DNA from: Alcanivorax sp. S6407
GTDB taxonomy: Bacteria; Pseudomonadota; Gammaproteobacteria; Pseudomonadales; Alcanivoracaceae
Assembly (NCBI RefSeq): GCF_023016115.1
Contig: NZ_JALKBH010000001.1
Location: 558,001 to 622,000, forward strand
Reading direction: 5' to 3'
Length of the DNA stretch: 64,000 nucleotides
Below, piece after piece: positions 6,415-15,137 of this stretch; position 1 is the first letter of the stretch; each line of letters opens with the position of its first letter. Below the pieces are notes generated by a model. The model was not told the origin of the DNA, ran no database searches, and worked only from the letters and a program-made list of their open reading frames with translations. The position numbers were made by a program, and so were the translations under genes.

Positions 6415-9006
6415 TTAGCCCGCTTCCGCCATGAACTCTTTGGCGAATTTCTGCAGGATGCCGCCGTTGGTGTACACGGACACTTCTTCCGCGGTATCCA
6501 GACGACAGATCATCGGTACGCGCTCCACGTCGCCGTTCTGGCGAGTGATCACCAGGGTCATGGTGCCACGCGGCGCCAGTTCACCTTCCACGTCGTAGAT
6601 CTCGGTACCATCCAGCTTGAGGGTCTTGCGGGTGGTGCCTTCTTCGAACTGCAGGGGCATTACCCCCATGCCGATCAGGTTGGTACGGTGAATGCGCTCG
6701 AAACCTTCAGCGGCAATCACTTCCACGCCGGCAAGGGCAACGCCCTTGGCAGCCCAGTCACGGGAAGAACCCTGACCATAGTCGGCACCTGCCACGATGA
6801 TCAGCGGCTGCTTGCGCTCCATGTAGGTCTCGATGGCTTCCCACATACGCATCTGCTGGCCTTCCGGCTCAACTCGCGCCAGGGAACCCTGGATCACTTC
6901 ACCGTTCTCGTCACGGCACATCTCGTTGAACAGTTTCGGGTTCGCGAGAGTGGCACGCTGGGCCGTCAGGTGGTCACCACGGTGGGTCGCGTAGGAATTG
7001 AAGTCTTCCTGCGGCAGGCCCATCTTGTCCAGGTAGGCACCGGCCGCGCTGTCCAGCAGGATGGCGTTGGACGGAGACAGGTGGTCGGTGGTGATGTTGT
7101 CAGGCAGGATCGCCAGCGGGCGCATACCTTTCATTTCACGCTGACCGGCCATGTTGCCTTCCCAGTAAGGAGGACGACGGATGTAGGTGGACTGCGGACG
7201 CCAGTCGTACAGCGGGCTGGCTGCGCGCTCACCGTCACCCTTCTTCTCGAACATCGGGATGTAGGTCTTGCGGAACTGTTCCGGCTTCACCGCAGACTTC
7301 ACGATGGCATCGATCTCTTCATCGGAAGGCCAGATGTCCTTCAGGTAGATCGGGTTGCCGTCCTGGTCCTTGCCCAGCGCATCTTTTTCAATATCGAAGC
7401 GCATGGTGCCGGCGATGGCGTAGGCCACGACCAGCGGCGGAGACGCCAGGAACGCCTGCTTGGCGTAGGGGTGGATACGGCCGTCGAAGTTACGGTTACC
7501 GGACAGTACCGCCGTAGCGTACAGGTCACGGTCGATCACTTCTTTCTGGATCTTGGGATCCAGGGCGCCGGACATACCGTTACAGGTAGTACAGGCGAAG
7601 GCCACCACGTCGAAGCCCAGTTGCTGCAGCTCAGGCAGCAGACCGGATTCTTCCAGGTACATCTTTACGGTCTTGGAACCCGGTGCCAGGGAGCTCTTCA
7701 CCCACGGCTTGCGCACCAGACCCAGCTTGTTGGCATTACGGGCCAGCAGACCGGCGCCGATGATGTTGCGCGGGTTGGAGGTGTTGGTACAGCTGGTAAT
7801 GGCCGCGATGATCACCGCGCCATCCGGCATCAGACCTTCTTCCTCTTTCCATTCCTTGGCGATGCCACGGTTATGGAGTTCGGAGACCGGCAGCAGTGCG
7901 TGCGGGTTGGACGGGCCAGCCAGGTTACGCTCTACCTTGGACAGATCGAAGTGCAGTACGCGCTCATACTCAGCAGTCTTCAGGCTGTCTGCCCACAGAC
8001 CGGTTTCCTTGGCGAACTTCTCTACCAGGGCGACCTGCTCGTCTTCACGGCCGGTGAGCTTCAGGTAGTCGATGGTCTGGCCATCGATGAAGAACATGCC
8101 TGCGGTAGCGCCGTATTCCGGAGTCATGTTGGCGATGGTGGCACGGTCACCCACGGACAGGCTGTCTGCGCCTTCACCGTAGAATTCAAGGTAGGCGCCA
8201 ACCACACGCTCCTTACGCAGGAACTCGGTCAGGGCCAGCACCAGGTCGGTACCGGTGATGCCCGGCTTCAGCTTGCCGGTCATTTCCACACCGACGATGT
8301 CGGGCAGACGCATCATGGACGGGTTGCCCAGCATCACGTTCTCGGCTTCCAGACCACCTACACCCACGGAGATCACGCCCAGCGCATCGACCATGGGAGT
8401 GTGGCTGTCGGTGCCCACACAGGTGTCCGGGAAGGCGACGCCGTCACGTACCTGCACTACCGGAGACATCTTCTCCAGGTTGATCTGGTGCATGATACCG
8501 TTACCCGGCGGGATTACGTCCACGTTGTCGAACGCGGTCTTGGTCCAGTTGATGAAGTGGAAACGGTCCGCGTTGCGGCGCTCTTCCACGTCACGGTTTT
8601 TCTGGAACGCGTCTTTTTCAAAACCCGGGTGTTCTACCGCCAGGGAGTGATCCACGATCAGCTGGGTCGGTACCACCGGGTTCACTTTGGAGGGGTCACC
8701 GCCCTTCTCGGCGATGGCGTCACGCAGACCGGCCAGATCGACCAGTGCGGTCTGGCCCAGAATGTCGTGACACACCACCCGCGCCGGGTACCACGGAAAA
8801 TCCATGGTGCGCTGACGGTCGATCAGCTGCTTCAGGGAATCGGTGAGATCCGCCGGGTTGCAGCGACGCACCAGCTGCTCAGCCAGGATGCGCGAGGTGA
8901 ACGGGAGTTTGTCATAGGCCCCAGGCTGGATGGCGTCGACAGCCGCACGGGTGTCGAAATAGTCCAGCTGGGTGCCGGGAAGCTGCTTGCGATATTCAGT
9001 GTTCAT
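6415..9006 (-). CDS. acnD: Fe/S-dependent 2-methylisocitrate dehydratase AcnD
   Basis: AcnD dehydrates 2-methylcitrate to 2-methylaconitate, working together with PrpF. At 863 aa it has the length of the AcnD group of aconitases. The 4Fe-4S ligands are visible in SCTNTSNPRN and in CTTCNGMSGAL. The C-terminal swivel domain carries the GSSRDWAAKG and NLIGMGVMPLQF segments. The ATG at 9006 follows prpC by 130 bp, a gap that holds a short GGCGTCAGGCATC duplication. Together with prpF it replaces the PrpD route found in other bacteria. Confidence 0.95.
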   Translation of the reverse strand: MNTEYRKQLPGTQLDYFDTRAAVDAIQPGAYDKLPFTSRILAEQLVRRCNPADLTDSLKQLIDRQRTMDFPWYPARVVCHDILGQTALVDLAGLRDAIAEKGGDPSKVNPVVPTQLIVDHSLAVEHPGFEKDAFQKNRDVEERRNADRFHFINWTKTAFDNVDVIPPGNGIMHQINLEKMSPVVQVRDGVAFPDTCVGTDSHTPMVDALGVISVGVGGLEAENVMLGNPSMMRLPDIVGVEMTGKLKPGITGTDLVLALTEFLRKERVVGAYLEFYGEGADSLSVGDRATIANMTPEYGATAGMFFIDGQTIDYLKLTGREDEQVALVEKFAKETGLWADSLKTAEYERVLHFDLSKVERNLAGPSNPHALLPVSELHNRGIAKEWKEEEGLMPDGAVIIAAITSCTNTSNPRNIIGAGLLARNANKLGLVRKPWVKSSLAPGSKTVKMYLEESGLLPELQQLGFDVVAFACTTCNGMSGALDPKIQKEVIDRDLYATAVLSGNRNFDGRIHPYAKQAFLASPPLVVAYAIAGTMRFDIEKDALGKDQDGNPIYLKDIWPSDEEIDAIVKSAVKPEQFRKTYIPMFEKKGDGERAASPLYDWRPQSTYIRRPPYWEGNMAGQREMKGMRPLAILPDNITTDHLSPSNAILLDSAAGAYLDKMGLPQEDFNSYATHRGDHLTAQRATLANPKLFNEMCRDENGEVIQGSLARVEPEGQQMRMWEAIETYMERKQPLIIVAGADYGQGSSRDWAAKGVALAGVEVIAAEGFERIHRTNLIGMGVMPLQFEEGTTRKTLKLDGTEIYDVEGELAPRGTMTLVITRQNGDVERVPMICRLDTAEEVSVYTNGGILQKFAKEFMAEAG

Positions 9007-9102
9007 AGCCTGGGACTCTTTGTGAGTGTGCTTTCAGGATGAGCCTGGGATGTAATGATACGCTTGACGCTGGACGCCAAACGCCTGAGGCCGTGTAACA
9101 CA

Positions 9103-9128
9103 GCGTCAGGCATCCGGCGTCAGGCATC
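9103..9128. repeat. GGCGTCAGGCATC duplication
   Basis: Two near-copies of a 13-bp unit lie between acnD and prpC. A related run (GACGCCTGATGCCTGATGC) is seen near 25350, so this is part of a dispersed intergenic repeat family. Confidence 0.4.
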
Positions 9129-9136
9129 TGGCTTAA

Positions 9137-10282
9137 TTAGCCTCGCTCTGCGATCGGGTTTACCTTGCGCAGATCTTCACCGGTGTACTCGGCGCTCGGA
9201 CGGATGATGCGGTTGTCCGCACGCTGCTCCATCACGTGGCCAGCCCAACCGGTCAGACGGCTCATCACGAAGATCGGGGTGAACAGCTTGGTCGGGATAC
9301 CCATGAAGTGGTACGCAGAAGCGTGGAAGAAGTCAGCGTTACAGAACAGCTTCTTCTCGCGCCACATTACTTCTTCACAACGTACGGATACCGGGTACAG
9401 CACGGTGTCGCCCACGTCGGCGGCCAGCTTCTCGGACCATTCCTTGATGATGGCGTTACGCGGATCGGATTCGCTGTAGATCGCGTGACCGAAGCCCATG
9501 ATCTTTTCCTTGCGCTCCAACATGCCCATCATTTCCTGCTCGGCGTGATCGGCAGAAGTGAACTTCTCGATCATGTCCATGGCAGCTTCGTTGGCGCCAC
9601 CGTGCAGCGGACCACGCAGGGTGCCGATGGCACCGGTGATGCAGCTGTGGATGTCGGACAGCGTGGAAGCACACACGCGAGCGGTGAAGGTAGAGGCGTT
9701 GAACTCGTGCTCTGCGTACAGGATCAGGGACACGTTCATTACGCGCTCATGCAGCTCGTTGGGCTTTTCGCCACGCAGCATGTGCAGGAAGTGGGCGCCG
9801 ATGGAGTCGTCGTCGGTGTTTTCGTCAACACGCACGCCATCGTGGCTGAAACGGTACCAGTAGCAGATGATGGACGGGAAGCAGGCCAGCATGCGATCAA
9901 TGGCTTCTTCCTGGGTCGGGAATACGCCCATGACGGTGGTGTCTTCCTGCTCCAGGTTACCCAGCATGGAACAACCGGTACGGATCACGTCCATGGGGTG
10001 AGCGTCAGCCGGGATGCGCTCCAGCACTTCCTTCAGCGCCTGGGGCAGACCACGCAGACCTTTCAGCTTGGTCTTGTAGGCATCCAGTTCTGCCTGAGTG
10101 GGCAGAGCGCCCTTCAGGATCAGGTGTGCCACTTCTTCGAATTCACAGTTTTCTGCCAGGTCTTTGACGTCGTAACCGCGGTAGGTCAGGCCAGAGCCGG
10201 AAACACCTACAGTAGAAAGAGCGGTTTTACCTGCCACCTGGCCACGCAGACCAGCGCCTGAGAGTTTCTTGCCTTCTGCCAT
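9137..10282 (-). CDS. prpC: 2-methylcitrate synthase PrpC
   Basis: PrpC condenses propionyl-CoA with oxaloacetate to 2-methylcitrate. The 381-aa protein shows the citrate-synthase fold motifs LHGGANEAAM and MGFGHAIYSESDPRN, which contain active-site histidines. Its length is that of PrpC rather than the longer housekeeping citrate synthase. AGGAG lies 7 nt before the ATG. It sits between prpB and acnD in the operon, with a REP-rich gap of 206 bp on its upstream side. Confidence 0.95.
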   Translation of the reverse strand: MAEGKKLSGAGLRGQVAGKTALSTVGVSGSGLTYRGYDVKDLAENCEFEEVAHLILKGALPTQAELDAYKTKLKGLRGLPQALKEVLERIPADAHPMDVIRTGCSMLGNLEQEDTTVMGVFPTQEEAIDRMLACFPSIICYWYRFSHDGVRVDENTDDDSIGAHFLHMLRGEKPNELHERVMNVSLILYAEHEFNASTFTARVCASTLSDIHSCITGAIGTLRGPLHGGANEAAMDMIEKFTSADHAEQEMMGMLERKEKIMGFGHAIYSESDPRNAIIKEWSEKLAADVGDTVLYPVSVRCEEVMWREKKLFCNADFFHASAYHFMGIPTKLFTPIFVMSRLTGWAGHVMEQRADNRIIRPSAEYTGEDLRKVNPIAERG

Positions 10283-10326
10283 TGTTCATCTCCTGGTTAA
10301 TCTGTTTACAACAATGTCCGATCACC

Positions 10327-10390
10327 GTAGGGCGGAAATTCTGCCGCTGTGTTTCTGGCGGAGATGGGCTTACGCCCATTTCCGCCCTAC
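10327..10390. repeat. Palindromic intergenic repeat (GTAGGGCGGAAAT type)
   Basis: GTAGGGCGGAAAT at the left end faces ATTTCCGCCCTAC at the right, with an internal GGCGGAGATGGGC. The same GGCGGAAAT palindrome type ends prpF (4931-4960) and its duplicate (3571-3600). Confidence 0.6.
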
Positions 10391-10411
10391 GATGTTGAAT
10401 CTGTTTGTCCG

Positions 10412-10473
10412 CCGTAGGAGCCTGCCTGCAGGCGATCTTTCAAGAAAATCGCCTGCAGGCAGGCTCCTACGGT
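10412..10473. repeat. REPIN-like pair between prpB and prpC
   Basis: GTAGGAGCCTGCCTGCAGGCGAT and its inverted partner ATCGCCTGCAGGCAGGCTCC face each other across about 12 bp, right after the prpB stop. This is a clear REP doublet. Confidence 0.8.
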
Positions 10474-10488
10474 TAGACCTTGAGCTTC

Positions 10489-11379
10489 TTAGCCCTTGTT
10501 CTGGGCGAACAGCGCGTCCAGTTTCTGCTCGTAGTCGTGGTAGTTAAGGAAATCGTACAGCTCCATACGTGTCTGCATGATGTCCACCACGTCTTTCTGG
10601 TGCCCGTTTTCACGGATGCTCTGGTACACGGCCAGGGCAGCCTTGTTCATGGCGCGGAAGGCGCTCAGCGGGTACAGGATCATGTCCGCACCAGCTTCAG
10701 CCAGCTCTTCACGGGTGAACAGCGGAGTAGCGCCGAACTCGGTGATGTTGGCCAGCAGCGGTACGTCGCCCAGACCTTCCTTGAACGCCTTGTAGTCTTC
10801 CAGGGTGTGTACGGCTTCAGCGAAGATGCCGTCAGCACCGGCTTCGATACACGCCTTGGCGCGATCTACCGCAGACTCCAGACCTTCCATCTGGAACGCA
10901 TCGGTACGGGCGATGATGAAGAAGTCGTCGTCGGTCTTGCCATCAACAGCTGCCTTCACACGGTCAACCATTTCACCCTGGGAAACGATTTCCTTGTTGG
11001 GACGGTGGCCACAACGCTTCTGGGCAACCTGGTCTTCCAGGTGCACGGCGCCAGCGCCAGCCTTAATCATTTCCTTCACGGTGCGGGAGATGTTGAACGC
11101 CCCACCCCAGCCGGTATCGATGTCCACCAGCAGCGGAGTTTCCACAGCGCTGGAGATACGACGCACGTCTTCCAGCACATCATTCATGCTGGTCATACCC
11201 AGGTCAGGCATGCCGTAGCTGGCGTTGGCCACACCGCCACCGGACAGGTAGATAGCACGGTAGCCGGTCTGCTCGGCCATCATTGCCGCGTAGGCATTGA
11301 TGGTACCCATGATTTGAAGGGGCTTTTCTTCCGCGAGAGCTTTACGGAAGCGGCCGCCGGCGGTCAGGTTTGCTGACAT
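10489..11379 (-). CDS. prpB: 2-methylisocitrate lyase PrpB
   Basis: PrpB cleaves 2-methylisocitrate to pyruvate and succinate, the last step of the cycle. The protein (296 aa) belongs to the isocitrate-lyase/PEP-mutase family. It shows [16 protein letters not shown], the metal-binding region VDIDTGWGG, and [16 protein letters not shown] with the catalytic KRCGH. TAGGAG is 7 nt upstream of the ATG. It is the first enzyme gene of the operon, 9 bp after the regulator gene. Confidence 0.96.
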   Translation of the reverse strand: MSANLTAGGRFRKALAEEKPLQIMGTINAYAAMMAEQTGYRAIYLSGGGVANASYGMPDLGMTSMNDVLEDVRRISSAVETPLLVDIDTGWGGAFNISRTVKEMIKAGAGAVHLEDQVAQKRCGHRPNKEIVSQGEMVDRVKAAVDGKTDDDFFIIARTDAFQMEGLESAVDRAKACIEAGADGIFAEAVHTLEDYKAFKEGLGDVPLLANITEFGATPLFTREELAEAGADMILYPLSAFRAMNKAALAVYQSIRENGHQKDVVDIMQTRMELYDFLNYHDYEQKLDALFAQNKG

Positions 11380-11388
11380 GGCGTTCTC

Positions 11389-12087
11389 CTATTGTTCCAT
11401 TTTCAGGTTTTCCGCCTTGTGGGCGGCATATTGGGTTTCGATATTCTTGCGGGCACTGCTGATATGGCGGCGCATTAGCAGCTCCGCCATTTCGCCATCC
11501 CGGGACTCGATGGCCTCGAGAATACGACGATGTTCGTTAAGGGCTTTTTGCGGGCGATTGGCCACGGAGCTGAACTGGTAACGGTACATGCGCACCAGGT
11601 GATAGAGCTCGCCAATCAGCATCTGGCTGAGGGTGGCGTTGTGGCTGCCCTGAATAATGCGGTAGTGAAAGTCCAGGTCCCCTTCGCGTTGGAAATAGGC
11701 GGTATCTTCGCGCAGGTCCTGTTGTTGCTCGTGCTGATCGAGCACATCGTAGAGGCCACGCACCTCAGCCGGGGTCATGCACTCCGCCGCCAGCCGGGCC
11801 GCCATGCCTTCCAGCGCTTCACGCACGTGATAGATCTCGATCAGATCATCAAAGCTGAGCGAGGCCACGCGGGTACCCACGTGCACTTCGCGCTGCAGTA
11901 GCTTGCGGGATTCAAGACGACGGATAGCTTCACGGAGAGGACCACGGCTGACACCGTAGCGGGCGGCCAGCTCGGTTTCGCTGACCTTGGAACCGGGGGG
12001 GATCTCACCACGCACAATATCATCCTGTAACCGGGCAAATACTCGGTCAGCAAGGGTTCGCGCACTTTCAGGTGAGGCAACAGACAT
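11389..12087 (-). CDS. GntR-family (FCD) regulator of the prp operon
   Basis: The 232-aa protein has an N-terminal winged helix (about residues 10-75, including ELAARYGVSRGPLREAIRRLE) and a C-terminal all-helical FCD effector domain with metal-binding-type histidines. It is the first gene of the prp operon, 9 bp before prpB. Two perfect ATTGTTGACAAT palindromes flank the promoter just upstream. They are the form expected for GntR/FCD operators, so autoregulation and propionate- or methylcitrate-linked induction are likely. The effector itself is inferred. Some genomes call such a gene prpR, but that name is also used for an unrelated sigma-54 activator. Confidence 0.9.
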   Translation of the reverse strand: MSVASPESARTLADRVFARLQDDIVRGEIPPGSKVSETELAARYGVSRGPLREAIRRLESRKLLQREVHVGTRVASLSFDDLIEIYHVREALEGMAARLAAECMTPAEVRGLYDVLDQHEQQQDLREDTAYFQREGDLDFHYRIIQGSHNATLSQMLIGELYHLVRMYRYQFSSVANRPQKALNEHRRILEAIESRDGEMAELLMRRHISSARKNIETQYAAHKAENLKMEQ

Positions 12088-12098
12088 AAAACAGCCCG

Positions 12099-12110
12099 AT
12101 TGTTGACAAT
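12099..12110. promoter_or_regulatory. GntR-type operator, proximal copy
   Basis: ATTGTTGACAAT is a perfect ATTGT-NN-ACAAT inverted repeat at about +11 to +22 relative to the predicted prp start site, where bound protein would block transcription. Confidence 0.7.
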
Positions 12111-12127
12111 CTGAACAACCGGGCTGG

Positions 12128-12156
12128 ACTTTACGCCCCTAAACAGAATGTTTCAA
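12128..12156 (-). promoter_or_regulatory. Predicted sigma-70 promoter of the prp operon
   Basis: On the minus strand, TTGAAA (12156-12151) and TAAAGT (12133-12128) are spaced by exactly 17 bp, about 40 bp upstream of the regulator ATG. The pair is bracketed by the two identical operators. Confidence 0.6.
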
Positions 12157-12161
12157 GAGCG

Positions 12162-12173
12162 ATTGTTGACAAT
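12162..12173. promoter_or_regulatory. GntR-type operator, distal copy
   Basis: Identical to the proximal site and 63 bp away, or six helical turns. It lies just upstream of the -35 element, a spacing compatible with looping or dual occupancy. Confidence 0.7.
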
Positions 12174-12267
12174 GGATACTAAGGAATGACCGATAGGGGC
12201 AATTGGGGTGGTTGCGCAGGATATCCCAGCCCTCGCTGTGCTAACAGGCAAGCTGTACGGCGTTAAC

Positions 12268-12293
12268 CGTAGGAGCTTGCCTGCAAGCGAATG
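12268..12293. repeat. REP element
   Basis: CGTAGGAGCTTGCCTGCAAGCGAA, a single REP, lies just past the stop of the 651-aa lipoprotein gene. Confidence 0.7.
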
Positions 12294-12300
12294 CAGCTAA

Positions 12301-14256
12301 TCAGGGCGGACAACCATCCTGAGCAAACTGCACCGCACCGGACTGCAGCGAAGCAAATACCAGACGCTCAAGATCTGTTGGGTTGTCCTGGCTGGACCAG
12401 TTGGACCGCTGAATCGCAGGCAAGAACTGCAGATCTACCCAACCTGCCCGGATTTTGTCATCGAAATTGGCATCACCAAGGCGATACATGGGAGCACAGG
12501 CATCATCAAAATCGATGCGACCCTGGATTTCGACATTATAGTGCGGAGCAACTCCTCGAACGTCCAGCCCTGGAGCCAGACGCAAGAATACGTTCACGCT
12601 GTTGGAGTCAGGCAATGTCCGCGTCACCATCCCGACTTGATGAGCTGTACCACAGGCACCATTATCCCCTGTGGTGATCAATCCAGCGCCATCGATAGAC
12701 AAGCAAAAATCACGAATCGGAGTGTCATGCTCATCTTCCCTGACACGCTCGGTCTCTATTTCAACAGTAGTGTCCCCACGAGTGATGGAGTCAGGGTAGT
12801 TCTCTCCTACCTCCAGAGTCGGGTTGGGGATTGCACTACACTCGCCATTACCATCATCGCCCTCTCCCACACAGGCGCGCATAAGTGAAATGCGATAATC
12901 ACCCTCGGCCGCAGCCAGCAATGTCAGATCAAGGGAGACCTCCACCTCGCCTGTCTTGGTGCCGCGAACCGGCATGGGACTTTCTATGGTTTCAGGATCA
13001 TCGTCGTCTGGGCGCGGCACAGCTCTACCCAGCAAGGTTCCCGCAAGCTCCCCTTTCTCATTAGACTTAATGGTGTAGTTGGTGGTCGGATAATCGAGAT
13101 CGAAGTCACTACCGGCACCAATGGTGACACCGGTATAAAATGTCTGCCCCAGTATCCGGCCTTGCAGCTGCGCATCTGTGACACTTGGCGTGGCCTCACC
13201 GATTCCCGCCCCTGTCAGCTGAACGCTCTCGGACATGAAATCACTGTTCACCAGAAATAGCGTGTCTGAAACAGAGGCCGTGCTTTGTAAACCGACAAAA
13301 TCCAGCTCTTCCGTAGTGGAATCAATTGAACGAAACAGCTGACCGCCTGCAAGCACTTTGCCTGAAGGCAGAACCAGACCTCTCATGGCCATGGTAAAGC
13401 GGGAACCATCTTGCGCAGTGAAATCACACTCTTCCGCCACCAGACATTCACCAGCGCTTTCTAAAATATAAAGACCCGCCCGGCTTCGATCTGCGGCCTG
13501 CAAAATGCGGACCTCGTAAGCCGAAGTGTCAGGATCGAAATTCTCAACAACAGGCTTTGATGCGCCTATCAGGGCTGTATCAACAGCAGCCAGCAAGTCC
13601 TCCCAAGCCAACTTGAATGCAGCAAAATCCGGGTAACCATCAAACGGCTGACTGGGGATCAATCCTGCGTTGTTATCAATCACCTCATTAATATCAACAC
13701 CTGTTCCCAACTCTTCCTCATTTGGGGTGCGACCTTGAATACTGACTTCATTATCTGGATCGCCGTCATTATCCAACGCCTGCAGCAAGGCCGAGCGGAA
13801 CAGCACGGAATTATCCAGAGAGCTTCGGCTTGGCGGCAGGATCAAATCAGCAACGGTCACCTGGAAGCTATCTTTGCGAATCTGCTGGGGAAACAGAAAT
13901 GAGCCCAGCGTAATCTTGTTCCCCTCAAAAAGACCATTGCCCAGGAAGAATTCAATTTCCTGGCTGGCGGCTGGACATAACGCCGTATAAGGCGGGATAA
14001 CGACTACCTCACCATCTGTATCCGTAGTGGTGCGCTCCTGATCAGAGGTAAAGAACACCACTTCACTACCGGAACACTTGTAGCCAACATTGCTTATCTT
14101 CGGGCCAGTCAACTCGACAAAGACTTCACCGCGAACGGAGGTATCACAAGGCGCCCCTGCCGGACAGCCAGGCACAGTCGCATCAGAGAAGTCCTCTCCC
14201 CCATTACAGCCCACCAGGGCCAGAGGCAAAGCGATCAAAGCAAACAAAACACGCAT
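12301..14256 (-). CDS. Large lipoprotein, FilF-like (651 aa)
   Basis: The ATG at 14256 was chosen because it has an AGGA site 8 nt upstream and starts a lipoprotein signal, MRVLFALIALPLALVGC, with the lipid-carrying Cys at residue 17. An upstream GTG at 14289 would add a charged leader. The mature part is long, acidic and cysteine-containing, with beta-rich Thr/Asp segments and a C-terminal region (FDDACAPMYRLGD). No catalytic motif is recognised. It is the last gene of the surface cluster, 29 bp after the preceding lipoprotein gene. The cluster order resembles the filA-filF genes annotated in Acinetobacter, where the last gene is filF; that match is from memory of gene order. Confidence 0.75.
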   Translation of the reverse strand: MRVLFALIALPLALVGCNGGEDFSDATVPGCPAGAPCDTSVRGEVFVELTGPKISNVGYKCSGSEVVFFTSDQERTTTDTDGEVVVIPPYTALCPAASQEIEFFLGNGLFEGNKITLGSFLFPQQIRKDSFQVTVADLILPPSRSSLDNSVLFRSALLQALDNDGDPDNEVSIQGRTPNEEELGTGVDINEVIDNNAGLIPSQPFDGYPDFAAFKLAWEDLLAAVDTALIGASKPVVENFDPDTSAYEVRILQAADRSRAGLYILESAGECLVAEECDFTAQDGSRFTMAMRGLVLPSGKVLAGGQLFRSIDSTTEELDFVGLQSTASVSDTLFLVNSDFMSESVQLTGAGIGEATPSVTDAQLQGRILGQTFYTGVTIGAGSDFDLDYPTTNYTIKSNEKGELAGTLLGRAVPRPDDDDPETIESPMPVRGTKTGEVEVSLDLTLLAAAEGDYRISLMRACVGEGDDGNGECSAIPNPTLEVGENYPDSITRGDTTVEIETERVREDEHDTPIRDFCLSIDGAGLITTGDNGACGTAHQVGMVTRTLPDSNSVNVFLRLAPGLDVRGVAPHYNVEIQGRIDFDDACAPMYRLGDANFDDKIRAGWVDLQFLPAIQRSNWSSQDNPTDLERLVFASLQSGAVQFAQDGCPP

Positions 14257-14285
14257 ATTCAGTTCCTGTGAATCTGCAGGCCTTA

Positions 14286-15137
14286 TCACTTGCCCATCAG
14301 GACAAGCTCACCCTGCGTCACTTTTAGTAATCCGTCGGTACCAGGCTGCTCTTCAGAATAAGGAAGAAAAACAACCAGATACTGTTGACCTGCTTCCCGC
14401 TCGAGGGTTCCCTGCAGATAGCCGTATCGGTACCAGGTTTCCGGGTACTTGCGGCTGAAAGGCTGATCTACCAGCATGACCGGTGAGCCCTCGGCATCCA
14501 GCCAAAGCAATTCCACCGCCAGGTAGCCCGCCTTTTTCAGGAAGGCATTCAGGGTGACCGATGACAGCCCCTGATCCAGCCTGAAGACGCTGGCACGATA
14601 CCCGTTTTCGCCCGCCATTTGCAGGCTGTCTTCATCAAATGTCACCAGCTTTTCGCTGCCCGGCTCCAGTTGTTGCGCAGATTCCAGCATATGCAGGCAG
14701 CAATCCGCCCGTAAGGCTCGGTAGGTTTCCATGAAACCGCCACTGGGTACGGCTTCATAGGCTGGTGGCGCGGAAGCTGCAGCCGCCCTCTCCGCCCCCA
14801 TATCAATGGGCCGGCTCACCAATTGCCCGGTTTCATCGACATAGGTAACAAAGCGCTGGTTTTCACGATCTTCCAGCTCCTGATCCACCTCGCCGCTGGG
14901 CCGGTAATCCTCAATATTGTCCATGGCTTGAGGGCTGGAGGCATCCGCTTCCGGACTGGAGGTAGATTCAGGCAGTTTGGCCGGTGGAGCCGATTTGCGC
15001 TCTGCCGGCCGCTCCATGGTCACCAGGTTTCCCTGGGCGTCGGTATAGACGTACAGACCACTGGAGGCATCGCCGGCAGGGACAGCGCTCTGGCAGCCAG
15101 CCAGAGCGAGCAGAGACAAAACGAGAAAATGTCGCAT
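14286..15137 (-). CDS. MalM-like / FilE-like lipoprotein (283 aa)
   Basis: The N-terminus MRHFLVLSLLALAGCQS is a lipoprotein signal with lipobox LAGC. A short segment YVYTDAQGNLVTMERP and its echo FVTYVDETGQLVSRPID flank a Pro/Ser-rich linker. The second half (about 150-283) resembles the periplasmic MalM-type domain, with YLAVELLWLDAEGSP. The start codon overlaps the stop of the FadL-like gene as TAATG, so the two are translationally coupled. It is probably a periplasmic or outer-membrane lipoprotein accessory to the neighbouring barrels. Its exact role is unknown. Confidence 0.75.
   Translation of the reverse strand: MRHFLVLSLLALAGCQSAVPAGDASSGLYVYTDAQGNLVTMERPAERKSAPPAKLPESTSSPEADASSPQAMDNIEDYRPSGEVDQELEDRENQRFVTYVDETGQLVSRPIDMGAERAAAASAPPAYEAVPSGGFMETYRALRADCCLHMLESAQQLEPGSEKLVTFDEDSLQMAGENGYRASVFRLDQGLSSVTLNAFLKKAGYLAVELLWLDAEGSPVMLVDQPFSRKYPETWYRYGYLQGTLEREAGQQYLVVFLPYSEEQPGTDGLLKVTQGELVLMGK

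Noticed and set aside
6325-9042. Very long plus-strand open frame (905 codons) opposite acnD
   Set aside because: It is the complementary shadow of a high-GC gene; the protein has no domain and is His/Gln-biased as expected from antisense of acnD.
9236-10261. Plus-strand 341-codon frame opposite prpC
   Set aside because: Shadow of prpC; no domain.
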